64,000 nt of DNA, taken from positions 62,001 through 126,000 of the forward strand of contig JBBPII010000004.1 in NCBI GenBank assembly GCA_038040385.1, in the 5' to 3' direction. Numbering within the stretch: position 1 is the first letter of the stretch; each line of letters starts with the position of its first letter. Position numbers and translations under genes: made by a program. The notes below the pieces were generated by a model, which saw only the letters and a list, made by a program, of their open reading frames with translations, had not been told where the DNA came from and ran no database searches. Below are positions 36,556 through 44,838 of this stretch, in pieces. The stretch is from Gilichinskyi gelida. Lineage in GTDB: Bacteria > Acidobacteriota > Thermoanaerobaculia > Gp7-AA8.

Positions 36556-37462
36556 CGCCTCGGACCGTGTCCCCGAGACGGACATTGGCCTGGAGCTCGA
36601 GCGCCTTCACTACCGCCGAGGCATTCTCCTCGCCCCACCCGTTGCACACCGCCGACTTGATGGTTTCGCGCGCCGCGGCGAGACCGGGCACCGGGACCAC
36701 CAGATCATCCGCCAGTCTCGCAATCTGATTCGTGTCTTTGTGCAGGTGGTCGAGCGAGAACACGCACGAGAAGTCGCGGCTCACCATTCCGGAGCCCATG
36801 CCGCTGAAGATCGGCGATCGGAAATCGGGAAGCGCCAGGATCTCCAGGACCGACTGCGTGTCGAGGCCCGCCTTCTGCGCCAGGATCAGCCCTTCGCTGA
36901 GCGCCTGGAGTTGCAGCGCGACCACGAGACTGCCGATCAATCCCGTGGATGCGCCCTTGCCGGTGCCGCCCATGTAGTGGGTCGAAGCGCTGATCGCGGC
37001 GAGCACGGGGCGGGCGCGATCGTAGATCTCGCGCTCGCCTCCGACCATGATCCAGAGACCGGCGGCCTCCGCTTCCGGGCGGCTGCCGAAGACCGGCGCG
37101 TCGAGAAATCCGGCGCCTTTCGCGTCGTAAGCCGCGCGTTCGCGACGACTCGTCGCCGGATGAACCGTACTGAGATTCACAACGACCGTACCGGTGCGAA
37201 CACCCGCGACCACGCCGTCGGGAGCGAACACCACCCGCTCGATCGCCGCGTCGTCTCCAAGGCTATAGAGAACGAAGTCGGCGTCGCGCACAGCCTGGGC
37301 GGGCGTTGCAGCCGTCCGGGCACCATCGGAGACGAGCGGCGCGCAGGCTGCAGCGGTTCGATTCCACACGGTGAGAGAGAACCCCCTGCCGAGGAGATTG
37401 CGCGCCATTGCGCTTCCCATCCGGCCGAGGCCGAGGAACGCTACGCGAGTCGCGGATGTCAT
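36548..37462 (-). CDS. NAD(P)-dependent 3-hydroxyisobutyrate/beta-hydroxyacid dehydrogenase family protein
   Basis: The protein starts MTSATRVAFLGLGRMGSAMA, with the GxGxMG cofactor motif and the arrangement of the beta-hydroxyacid dehydrogenase family (HIBADH, GarR, GLYR). The substrate motif is VFGSRPEAE and the catalytic lysine lies in GGTGKGASTGLIGSLVVA, where family members have GxGxxxKxxNN; here the usual K-x3-N reads K-x3-TG, so the Asn is replaced. It should reduce a small aldehyde acid or semialdehyde. The start at 37462 leaves one base to the HAD gene stop; ATG at 37483 is an alternative. Confidence 0.87.
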   Translation of the reverse strand: MTSATRVAFLGLGRMGSAMARNLLGRGFSLTVWNRTAAACAPLVSDGARTAATPAQAVRDADFVLYSLGDDAAIERVVFAPDGVVAGVRTGTVVVNLSTVHPATSRRERAAYDAKGAGFLDAPVFGSRPEAEAAGLWIMVGGEREIYDRARPVLAAISASTHYMGGTGKGASTGLIGSLVVALQLQALSEGLILAQKAGLDTQSVLEILALPDFRSPIFSGMGSGMVSRDFSCVFSLDHLHKDTNQIARLADDLVVPVPGLAAARETIKSAVCNGWGEENASAVVKALELQANVRLGDTVRGDG

Positions 37463-37463
37463 C

Positions 37464-38144
37464 TCACTCACCGGTTCGCTCACCGGTCAAGCCGAGCTGT
37501 TGCCACGGCACCTCGGCGAGGTGTTCTACTCGCAGGTCGGCAGCCGAGAAGTCGAGCTCATTCGTCATCGCGTTCGGAAAGGCGACCACGAACATCCCTG
37601 CCGCGCGCGCCGAGGCGACGCCGATCGGCGTGTCCTCGACGGCGACGCACTGCGACGGCGGAAGTGCGAGCCGCCTCGCGGCGGCCAGGTACGGACCAGG
37701 ATCGGGCTTCGTGAGCACGACGTCTTCCCGGGCGATCGCGAACTGCATCGCGTCATGGACGCCCACGGCCTCCAGGTTGGCCACGACGATCCTGCGCTCC
37801 GCGGTTGAGACGGCGGCCTGGGCCACACCACTCGCCTCGAGCATGTCCACGGTCTCGCGCGCTCCCGGACGGGCCATCGAACCGTCCACGTTGTCGACGT
37901 AGTAGTCGATGATCTCGGACACCCATCCGTCGCGTGAGGTCGCGAACGAACTTCCCGCGGCGGTCAGAACGTCCCAGACGGCGCCCAGACTGAGGCCGAG
38001 CATCGAGCGATTCGCTTCCTCGTCCACGCTGCAATCGTAGCGGCCGCAAACAGCGACGAGCGCCTCGTAGTGAAGCGGCTCGCTGTCGATGAGCGTGCCG
38101 TCGACATCCCACACGACGCCGCGGAAACCAGTCCTTCTCTCCAT
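37464..38144 (-). CDS. HAD-superfamily hydrolase (phosphatase/phosphoglucomutase-like)
   Basis: This 226-residue protein has HAD motif I WDVDGTLIDSE (nucleophile and acid Asps), motif II in VSTAE, and motif IV VAVEDTPIGVASARAAG. The helical cap after motif I fits subfamily I, which includes phosphoglycolate phosphatase, beta-phosphoglucomutase and phosphonoacetaldehyde hydrolase. It is the first gene of the run 38144-32027 and probably removes or moves phosphate on the cluster's precursor. The substrate is not predictable by eye. Confidence 0.9.
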   Translation of the reverse strand: MERRTGFRGVVWDVDGTLIDSEPLHYEALVAVCGRYDCSVDEEANRSMLGLSLGAVWDVLTAAGSSFATSRDGWVSEIIDYYVDNVDGSMARPGARETVDMLEASGVAQAAVSTAERRIVVANLEAVGVHDAMQFAIAREDVVLTKPDPGPYLAAARRLALPPSQCVAVEDTPIGVASARAAGMFVVAFPNAMTNELDFSAADLRVEHLAEVPWQQLGLTGERTGE

Positions 38145-38227
38145 CTCGCGGGGAATGGTAGCAGGCTCGAGTTGTGGCGATCTCCTGCCACCATCAGTCG
38201 ATCATCGAAAGCCTGCACGTTGCATTT

Positions 38228-39436
38228 TCAATCAGGAGAGACGGCTTGCGCGCGTGCTCTACCAACCATGCGACCCCAGAGGCGATCGATGTCGCTCCAC
38301 GAGTAGACCGGAATCGTGCGGCGTGCGAAGCTCTCCTTGCCGCCGTAGACGAGAGCGGCGGCGACCGCGGGCTCTGCACCGATGAGATCCCGCATCGCCG
38401 CAAGTGGCTCGAAGAACGAAGGATGCGTCGTCGCACCCGATTTGCACTCCACGAGATGAAGAGTGCCGGCCTGCTGCATAACGAGGTCGATCTCGATTCC
38501 GCGCGACTCCCGATAGTGCTTCAGGTCCGGCTGCCGCCCTCGATGGAACAGCGCTTTGAGGATCTCTCCGGCCACCCAGCTTTCGAACAACGCACCGCGA
38601 AGGGGGTGACTGCGCAATTGATCCGGGTCCCGGATTCCGAGGAGACTGCACGCCACGCCCGTGTCGATGAAGTGTAACTTCGGCGCCTTGATGATCTGTT
38701 TTCGCACGTTTCGATGCCACGCCGGGACGAGGGTGGTGATGAAACTCGCCTCCAGGATGCCGAGCCACGCCCGCGCGGTATTGTGAGAGACGCCGGCGTC
38801 TCCGCCGAGGGACGACAGGTTGATCTCCTGCGCCGTCCGTCCCGCGGCCAGCGTGATGAACGTCCTGAAGGCGCGGAGATCGCCGATGTCTTTCACCTGT
38901 CTGACGTCGCGCTCCACGTACGTCGTGATGTAGTCGGCATACCAGCGAACCGGATCGAGATGACGGTCGTAAACGCGGGGGTACCCTCCGCGAAAGACAT
39001 CGTGCCAGAGGTCCTCCCGCCAGTCCTTGCTCCGGCGCCGTTCGTCGAGCGAGAACGGGAGGAGGTGCAGAATCGCCGTCCGACCCGCGAGGCTCTGACC
39101 GATCGCCCGATTGGCGGCGAGTTGTTGGGAACCGGTGAGAATGAAACGCCCCGGCGACGGATCCTCATCGACGTCGGCCTGGATGTAGCTGAGCAACTCC
39201 GGCACGTTCTGGATCTCGTCGAGAACGACACCCGCCGAGTACTCGGCGAGGAATCCCCGAGGGTCGCTGCGCGCGAGGTCGCGCGTGTCGAGCGGCTCGA
39301 GATTGACGTACTTCTTCCCCGGGAACGCCGCGCGGCACAACGTGGTCTTGCCAGACTGTCGCGGGCCCGTGACGATGACCACCGGAAGCTGCGCTGCCGC
39401 CTCCTTCAGCCGAGCAGTGAGGACTCTAGGGATCAT
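38228..39436 (-). CDS. AAA-family ATPase with DUF4143 C-terminal domain, copy 2
   Basis: This is the paralogue of the gene at 19142-20329, and most of the 402-residue sequence is identical. Differences include VIVTGPRQSG for VTLTGPRQSG, EIDLVMQQ for EIDFVLQQ, loss of three residues (TSS) near the C-terminus, and a seven-residue-longer tail because the stop codon is changed. Walker A, Walker B and the EIDL/VECKSG nuclease-like motifs are intact. I used the ATG that aligns with copy 1; a longer upstream frame includes a decayed dehydrogenase fragment. It sits downstream of the lipid-like cluster on the same strand. Confidence 0.9.
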   Translation of the reverse strand: MIPRVLTARLKEAAAQLPVVIVTGPRQSGKTTLCRAAFPGKKYVNLEPLDTRDLARSDPRGFLAEYSAGVVLDEIQNVPELLSYIQADVDEDPSPGRFILTGSQQLAANRAIGQSLAGRTAILHLLPFSLDERRRSKDWREDLWHDVFRGGYPRVYDRHLDPVRWYADYITTYVERDVRQVKDIGDLRAFRTFITLAAGRTAQEINLSSLGGDAGVSHNTARAWLGILEASFITTLVPAWHRNVRKQIIKAPKLHFIDTGVACSLLGIRDPDQLRSHPLRGALFESWVAGEILKALFHRGRQPDLKHYRESRGIEIDLVMQQAGTLHLVECKSGATTHPSFFEPLAAMRDLIGAEPAVAAALVYGGKESFARRTIPVYSWSDIDRLWGRMVGRARAQAVSPD

Positions 39437-39493
39437 GCATGGATTGTAAGTCAGAATGCCAATCCATGCTGTCGCTCGTGAGGCGTCGTGTCT
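38256..39493. repeat. Long direct repeat, copy 2 (AAA/DUF4143 gene)
   Basis: Same orientation and nearly the same sequence as 19138-20386. The two copies flank about 18 kb, including the giant gene pair and the metabolic cluster, and could recombine to delete it. No terminal inverted repeats or transposase accompany the copies. Confidence 0.9.
39437..39469. promoter_or_regulatory. Inverted repeat at the AAA/DUF4143 start, copy 2
   Basis: GCATGGATTGT pairs with CCAATCCATGC with one mismatch, 11-bp spacer, directly upstream of the start codon, as in copy 1. Retention in both copies suggests an operator or leader hairpin that travels with the gene. Confidence 0.45.
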
Positions 39494-39535
39494 TTGCCGC
39501 CGAGGGAGGTGCCGCGGGGCGGTGATCACGGCGCT
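39494..39535. repeat. Stray copy of a chromosomal gene segment (matches 55168-55208)
   Basis: About 41 bp, beginning TTGCCGCCGAGGGAGGTGCC, are the same as part of the lipoprotein gene just outside the tRNA-Gly, apart from one extra G. It lies at the upstream edge of the second AAA/DUF4143 copy and has no coding role here. It probably records a past recombination with the tRNA-flanking chromosome. Confidence 0.6.
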
Positions 39536-39556
39536 TCGCCCCGTAATCCTCGACGA

Positions 39557-39670
39557 CTCGGCTCGGTGGGGAGTTGAAATAGCCGCGGGGCAAGCAGCGT
39601 TGACCCGCACCTCCGCCGCGAGCGCGTTGCCCCATCTGGCCTTGGTCACGCCGATCAGTCCGCCGCCGGT
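39557..39670 (-). pseudogene. Short-chain dehydrogenase/reductase remnant
   Basis: The minus strand reads GGGLIGVTKARWGNALAAEV then RVNAACPAAISTPHRAE, which resembles the SDR family's post-catalytic segment (GLIGLTKAxAxELAxxxIRVNAVCPGxIxTP). The catalytic Tyr region and the rest of the gene are absent. The remaining DNA up to 40162 (39671-40162) contains open but unrecognisable frames and no supported gene. Confidence 0.55.
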
Positions 39671-40162
39671 CGGCACGCGGTCCGACGATCCCCACGGCAC
39701 CGAGAATGCCCGACGGCGCAGGGAGCGGCGGGCAGAACGTCGAAACGGGCTTCCACTCGGACTCCGGGAACGACAAGGGCGAGTTGCGCGATGTCTTCGG
39801 CCCCGGCACCGAAGCCACGATGCTGGAGGCGCCGTTGGAGCGGCAGCGCAGGAACAGCGCCGGCGCGCTCTTGAATGTTCAGCAGTTGCAGCGCGGCCGC
39901 CTTCCCACCGCCGACCGGCGGAGCGATTCAGAATCCCTGAAACGCTTTCCCCCCTTCCTGCACTACTGAGATCACCGCTTCGCTCGCGCCGTTCGAGAGG
40001 GCGTGAAACACCTCCCCGCTCTCACCCTCGCAAACGGCGCGTCACTGCACGGCGATATCTCTATCGCTGGGGCGTGCCGGCGGTTGTCGGAGGAGAAAGT
40101 CCGGGCGGCGGATCTCTTCGAGCTCGAACGAGGATGGGCGGCTTCGAGCCGCCCCCGATACC

Positions 40163-40339
40163 TCACTCCTTTGGCGACTGAGATTCTTCCATCTTCCCGT
40201 CGTTCACTTCAAGGAAAAATGAACTCGGCCCAAGCCGGGCACCAGCCCTCACGTTACGTTTCTGCTGAAGTGCCGTGTTGATAAGTATCAAGAAGCCCAG
40301 GATAACTAGGAAAGCGAGGACGGCGATAACGATACTCAT
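40163..40339 (-). CDS. Small single-pass membrane protein (58 aa)
   Basis: The 58-residue product begins MSIVIAVLAFLVILGFLILI, a transmembrane helix (residues 3-21), followed by a basic stretch (QQKRNVRAGAR) and a hydrophilic acidic tail ending ESQSPKE. By the positive-inside rule the C-terminus faces the cytoplasm. Its ATG overlaps the stop of the upstream 174-aa gene (ATGA at 40336-40339), so the two are translationally coupled. No family is recognised; holin-like, toxin or membrane-anchor roles are possible but unsupported. Confidence 0.65.
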   Translation of the reverse strand: MSIVIAVLAFLVILGFLILINTALQQKRNVRAGARLGPSSFFLEVNDGKMEESQSPKE

Positions 40340-40860
40340 CGCTCACCTCTATCCGCCTCTGCGGCGACCGCGAGGAGTGTCTCAAGGACGGTAAGCGCCC
40401 GTTCCGTCTCGGCCGTGAGCGCGGTCGTCACCTTATCTGTTTCGGCAACAAGAGCATCGATGAGTTTGGGAATCTCTTTGACCGCGCGGATTCTCAACTG
40501 CCTCGGCGCATCACTGAAAGCCCAAGCCGCATACTCCTCACTGTCTGGCGCAGAGCTGTGGCCACTACGTTCAGCAAGGGCGATGCACCACCTCCCGCCG
40601 ATTTTCGCGTAGCCGATTTCCTTGGTTTCGTAGGCGCCTTCTCGATCGGCAGATTTGGCGAATTCGTACCACTTCGAAATACCGAGGTTCAACTTCTTGA
40701 GGACAGTCTCGATTGGTGCAATCGCCTTTGAAAGGTGATCGGACGCTTTGTTCAAACGAACGGCGGACTCGGCGAGACGCTGGAAGGATTCGGCGAGTTC
40801 TGTCGGAGAGGTGGGATTGGTTTTGGTGGAAGTGACCGTAGTTCTAGTGTGAGTAACCAT
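40336..40860 (-). CDS. Helical protein of unknown function (174 aa), coupled to a small membrane protein
   Basis: The product has a Thr-rich N-terminus, then heptad-like helices (ELAESFQRLAESAVRLNKAS; APIETVLKKLNLGISKWYEF), a central compact region (IGYAKIGGRWCIALAERSG) and a second long helix (AEADRGER end). There is no signal peptide. The central aromatic/Gly block resembles a small beta unit between two coiled coils. The pair with the 58-aa membrane protein looks like a membrane-tethered two-component unit within the island. I do not recognise the family. Confidence 0.7.
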   Translation of the reverse strand: MVTHTRTTVTSTKTNPTSPTELAESFQRLAESAVRLNKASDHLSKAIAPIETVLKKLNLGISKWYEFAKSADREGAYETKEIGYAKIGGRWCIALAERSGHSSAPDSEEYAAWAFSDAPRQLRIRAVKEIPKLIDALVAETDKVTTALTAETERALTVLETLLAVAAEADRGER

Positions 40861-41313
40861 TCAAGGCCCCCGATCCTGTCAGATCTTTTGATTCGCGCCG
40901 CTTCCGCGGCGGATTCGATACCAATCGCGGCTTCCGCCGCTGCCGAACACGGTTTCGGCTTCGAATCACATGAATGGTACACCAAGTAGTCGCATGAAAG
41001 AGCGTCGAAGTGGGCACGGCTCCGTGAGTTCGACGGACTGATGAGCCATCGGTCGGGATCATCAGAGCGCTCGATCACGGCCGAAGCGAACGCGAGAGCC
41101 GCTTGACTCAGCATCCGCCGAGTCTTCTCTCTCAGTCAGGTCGTGCTCGTTTAGCGTCTCGGGCAAGTACCGGCCGAAGATCGTGGTCAGCCGCAGCGAT
41201 GGATCCTCCGAAGAGGTATCCACCTCAGTCACAATCGAAGACCAATCTCCAAGAGGTGGTAAGGGTCGAAGCGTTGCACCGGCCCAAAATCGACTCGCAG
41301 GTCGCTGCGACCA
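40861..41313. other. Gene-free spacer
   Basis: Between the start of the 174-aa gene and the end of the CARDB protein gene I see no frame with coding character. Short Pro/Ser-rich frames on the minus strand do not resemble a protein family. It probably contains the promoter of the 174-aa gene. Confidence 0.4.
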
Positions 41314-44300
41314 TCAACGGAAGTAGATCACCCCGCTGCTCGCAGCGAGCCAGTTGTTCGCTTCATTCGCCTCCGTAACCTGGGCCTGATCGTCGGCATA
41401 GGCGATCAGGTAGTACCCGCCCGCCCCGAGAGACGCCGGAACGTTGATCGAGCCGCTGCACGTCTGCGACGCGCCCGCAGCGATGCNNNNNNNNNNNNNN
41501 NNNNNNNNNNNNNNNNNNNNNNNNNNNNNNNNNNNNNNNNNNNNNNNNNNNNNNNNNNNNNNNNNNNNNNNNNNNNNNNNNNNNNNGTACGTCGGAGACG
41601 TGGAGAAGTAGAACCCGAGCCGATACGCGCCGGCCGCGATGACAGCCTGATTCTTCACGGTCACTGACATGCCCGCTAGGGAACCGCCCACAGTTCCGTT
41701 CGTCGGCGCCGTCAGCGCGGTCACCAGCAGATCCGGCTTCGCCGTCGCGGCGGCGAGCGTGATCATCCCGGTGGTCGCAGCGAGCCAGTTGTTTGCTTCA
41801 TTCGCCTCCGTAACCTGGGCCTGATCATCGGCATACGCGATGACGTAGTACCCACCCGGCGAGAGTGACGCCGGAACGTTGATCGAGCCGCTGCACGTCT
41901 GCGACGCGCCCGCAGCGATGCCGTTGCTGAACCCGCAGTATGACCCTGAGTAGACCGCCGAAGTGCTGTACGTCGGAGACGTGGAGAAGTAGAACCCGAG
42001 CCGATACGCGCCGGCCGCGATGGCAGCCTGATTCTTCACGGTCACTGACATGCCCGCCAGGGAAATACCCACGGTGCCACTTGCCGGCACAGTCAGCGCA
42101 GTCACGACCAGATCAGCCTCCGACATAGGACTCGTCACGCTGACGGTTGTCGCCGAGGCGCGGCAGTTATTGGACTCCGCAGACTCAGTGACTGTGCCGA
42201 GGTCGTCCGCACAAGCGCCGACGTAGTAGTTTCCGGGCACGGTACCCGAAGGAATAGTGACCGTGACACTCCCGGAGGAAGATCCGCTGGCGGAAAGGCT
42301 CGGGACCGACCGAGTGCCCGTGAGCAGAGGGTCCGCCGTGGTAATCGTGCTGTCCGTCGACAGACGATACCGAGTCGTTGAAGCACCAGCGACACCGCCG
42401 CCTTGATTCACGGTCGTATCCGTCACTGTAAAGCTCGCACTGGGAGCGATAACACCCGGCGGAGTACTAAGGACACTGACGGCCAGGTCAGGCAATGGTG
42501 CTGCCGTCTTGAACGTCCACCATAACCCCGCGTTGGCATCGGTAGCGATCGAACCGACGCGAGCCCGCACCTGCCAGAAATAAGTAGTACCCGTCGCCAA
42601 ACCGTTCACCACCACATTCGTCGCCGCGCCAACACTTGTCCAGGCTGCACAGCTACTCACAGTGCTCAGGCAGTACTCGTAGACAAGGGCGGCCTCGCTC
42701 AGTCCCCAGCTCGCCGTCAAACTCGTTGGCTGACCGGTCGAACCGTCCGTCGGGAACACCTTGCTGAACGATCCGAGTGTTGGTAACGGTTCGTAGTCGA
42801 GCAAATAGGGAACGACTTCAAAGGAAGGCAGTCCGGCGGCATTGACATTGATCTTGCCTTCATAACCTCCGCCCGTCTGCCGAGAACCGGCAGAGGTGAA
42901 TCCGTTCAGCATCCATGGGCCTCTCTGACATGTCACCAGTCGGTCAATCTTGAAATGCTTGCTCGGGTCCTCAGCAGGATGCTGAATCATGTACGCGAAC
43001 ATCCCCTTGACTTTGTTGTGGGTATCTATCAGGACCCACACGTTGTCGTAGAGAACAACGAACGCCTCGCTCGCCGTCGTTGGCGTGTATTCGTTTCCTA
43101 GATCTCTCGACGTGTGAAATGCCCAGGAGCAATTGGAAACGCGCGCGAAATCGACCGTGCCGACGACATTTACGTTGTAGGATGCGTTGAGAGGATCATC
43201 AGCGCCCGGATCGAGTGCCACGATGCTGTTCACTTTGTAGGGCGACCCCGGGGTTGAATCGAAGGGCATCAGTTCGGCAAGTTCGTCAGCCACATAGCTT
43301 CCCCAGCTGTGCCCAATCAGGTTGAGGTTCGATCCTCGAAACCCATAGCCAAAGAGGGTCTTCGCCGCCCACTCGCCAACAGGCTGAATCCAGCCTTCTT
43401 CGGCACCTGCGCTGCTCCAATCCAAAACAAGCACTTGATCGCTGGGACGCATCACCGCAACCGCGTTCGTGATTCCCAGCATTTCCGTGAAACTACTGCC
43501 TCGACCATGAACCCCCATCAACGTGGGAGCGGTCGAATCGATGGGCCCGTCGTCGTTCACTCGCCTTATGAATACCGGGATACTTTCGTGAACGCCGTTC
43601 ACGATGCGGGATGCAAAGCCATCGATTCTGTTCCCGTTACCCTGCGTGAGCGTCACGTCCTTGGTGCTGGTGCCGCCGCAGGCCGCGAGGCTGTAGCCGA
43701 TCGATGCGGTCTGGTACCCGCTCTTGCTCANNNNNNNNNNNNNNNNNNNNNNNNNNNNNNNNNNNNNNNNNNNNNNNNNNNNNNNNNNNNNNNNNNNNNN
43801 NNNNNNNNNNNNNNNNNNNNNNNNNNNNNNGGAGATCGCCGCGTTCGTGCTGCTGTTCCGCACCGTGCCCGTCAGCGTGCTGCTGCTCGGCGTGAGCGTC
43901 ACGTCCTTGGTGCTCGTCCCCCCGCAGGCCGCGAGGCTGTAGCCGATCGATGCGGTCTGGTACCCGCTCTTGCTCACCGTCAGCGTCGAGGACACGCAGG
44001 CCACGTTCGTCAGCGTGTAGACGCCCGACGTGTTCGTCGTGGTGCTCACCCCGTTGAAGGTCACCGTTGCCCCGGAGATCGCCGCGTTCGTGCTGCTGTT
44101 CCGCACCGTGCCCGTCAGCGTGCTGCTGGTGACATTGACTGTCCAACTAACCGCCGATGCATACTTGAACTCAGTGTCGTGGACGAGCGCGCCGACCGTG
44201 TAGGTTCCTGGAACTCCGAAGTATTCTGTGCGAGAAGCTGTGCCAGTCGAACCCGACAAGCTGGTGAGACCAAGATACGCCCCATTCAGGTACCACTCGA

Positions 44301-44838
44301 CTCCTCGGAGGTTGGCGTCCGCATCAGATCCCGACACCGAAAACGAAACGGAGGAGCCCTTTGCAACGGTTACCGAAGCCGTCGTTGGAGACACTCTCGC
44401 GACCGTCGGCGTTCGATTCGTGACCGCGACAGCCCATCCAACCCAAGTGCTGGCGTGACCTGACGTGTCTCGGGCCACGACACTGACGTTGTGAGCTCCC
44501 GACGTCGCGAATGATCTCGTAAAGCTCGCCTGACCGTAGTAGACCGTTCCGGAGAATGACTGCGTACTCGTAAGTGCCGAGTCAACCCACCACTCGATCT
44601 TCGACAAATTGCCGCCGGAATCGCTCGATTCAACCTTGAAGGTCAGCGACTGGTTCACATACGCTGTGAGGCTGCCGCCAGTTGGGCTGATCTTGGCGAG
44701 AGTCGGGACGTAAGTGTCACCGTAGGAAGCGACGGCGAAGCAAATCGACATGACGAAAACGAGCCACGTCTTCAGGTGCGGCCGGAGTGACACGACCGAG
44801 GACGACACCTTTGAGTTGTGAGCGTTTGGTCTGAACAA
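41314..44838 (-). CDS. Secreted multidomain protein: Ig-like, carboxypeptidase-regulatory-like, lipase-like and CARDB domains
   Basis: A signal peptide (cleavage after about residue 43, in FAVASYG) precedes two Ig/PKD-like domains (ISPTGGSLTAYVNQSLTFKV), at least two carboxypeptidase-regulatory-like repeats (TGTVRNSSTNAAISGATVTF), an alpha/beta-hydrolase of lipase type (Ser in GHSWGSY, Asp in ALDPGAD, His in AFHTSRDL), a fibronectin-III-like domain and three CARDB repeats at the C-terminus (VTALTVPASGTVGISLAGMS). It is probably an exported or surface enzyme attacking lipids or esters. Two scaffold gaps fall inside repeats, so the exact length is uncertain; filling them from sister repeats predicts about 1155 residues. 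No sorting signal or T9SS tail is seen at the end. Confidence 0.8.
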   Translation of the reverse strand: MFRPNAHNSKVSSSVVSLRPHLKTWLVFVMSICFAVASYGDTYVPTLAKISPTGGSLTAYVNQSLTFKVESSDSGGNLSKIEWWVDSALTSTQSFSGTVYYGQASFTRSFATSGAHNVSVVARDTSGHASTWVGWAVAVTNRTPTVARVSPTTASVTVAKGSSVSFSVSGSDADANLRGVEWYLNGAYLGLTSLSGSTGTASRTEYFGVPGTYTVGALVHDTEFKYASAVSWTVNVTSSTLTGTVRNSSTNAAISGATVTFNGVSTTTNTSGVYTLTNVACVSSTLTVSKSGYQTASIGYSLAACGGTSTKDVTLTPSSSTLTGTVRNSSTNAAISXXXXXXXXXXXXXXXXXXXXXXXXXXXXXXXXXXSKSGYQTASIGYSLAACGGTSTKDVTLTQGNGNRIDGFASRIVNGVHESIPVFIRRVNDDGPIDSTAPTLMGVHGRGSSFTEMLGITNAVAVMRPSDQVLVLDWSSAGAEEGWIQPVGEWAAKTLFGYGFRGSNLNLIGHSWGSYVADELAELMPFDSTPGSPYKVNSIVALDPGADDPLNASYNVNVVGTVDFARVSNCSWAFHTSRDLGNEYTPTTASEAFVVLYDNVWVLIDTHNKVKGMFAYMIQHPAEDPSKHFKIDRLVTCQRGPWMLNGFTSAGSRQTGGGYEGKINVNAAGLPSFEVVPYLLDYEPLPTLGSFSKVFPTDGSTGQPTSLTASWGLSEAALVYEYCLSTVSSCAAWTSVGAATNVVVNGLATGTTYFWQVRARVGSIATDANAGLWWTFKTAAPLPDLAVSVLSTPPGVIAPSASFTVTDTTVNQGGGVAGASTTRYRLSTDSTITTADPLLTGTRSVPSLSASGSSSGSVTVTIPSGTVPGNYYVGACADDLGTVTESAESNNCRASATTVSVTSPMSEADLVVTALTVPASGTVGISLAGMSVTVKNQAAIAAGAYRLGFYFSTSPTYSTSAVYSGSYCGFSNGIAAGASQTCSGSINVPASLSPGGYYVIAYADDQAQVTEANEANNWLAATTGMITLAAATAKPDLLVTALTAPTNGTVGGSLAGMSVTVKNQAVIAAGAYRLGFYFSTSPTYXXXXXXXXXXXXXXXXXXXXXXXXXXXXXXXXXXIAAGASQTCSGSINVPASLGAGGYYLIAYADDQAQVTEANEANNWLAASSGVIYFR
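41487..41586. other. Scaffold gap of 100 N in a CARDB repeat
   Basis: The flanks match the neighbouring CARDB repeat (around 41880-41970), in which the corresponding segment is 46 bases. The true gap is therefore probably about 46 bp and in frame, and 100 is a placeholder. Confidence 0.95.
43731..43830. other. Scaffold gap of 100 N in a carboxypeptidase-regulatory-like repeat
   Basis: The flanks match the adjacent repeat (about 43950-44080), where the matching segment is 97 bases. The true gap is therefore probably close to 97 bp and keeps the frame, unless repeat units were collapsed. Confidence 0.95.

Noticed and set aside
39700..39969. Plus-strand frame beginning MPDGAGSGGQNVETGFHSDS after the SDR remnant
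   Set aside because: Part of it looks protein-like, but no family is recognised and it overlaps decayed sequence, so it was not called as a gene.
40091..40110. AGGAGAAAGTCCGGGC-like string resembling the conserved start of RNase P RNA
   Set aside because: The rest of the conserved RNase P RNA blocks and the closing complementary helix are not found in the surrounding sequence, so this is taken as chance.
40003..40281. Plus-strand frame of 92 codons overlapping the 58-aa membrane gene
   Set aside because: It has no recognised pattern and no ribosome site, and it lies opposite a frame that is coupled to its neighbour by ATGA.
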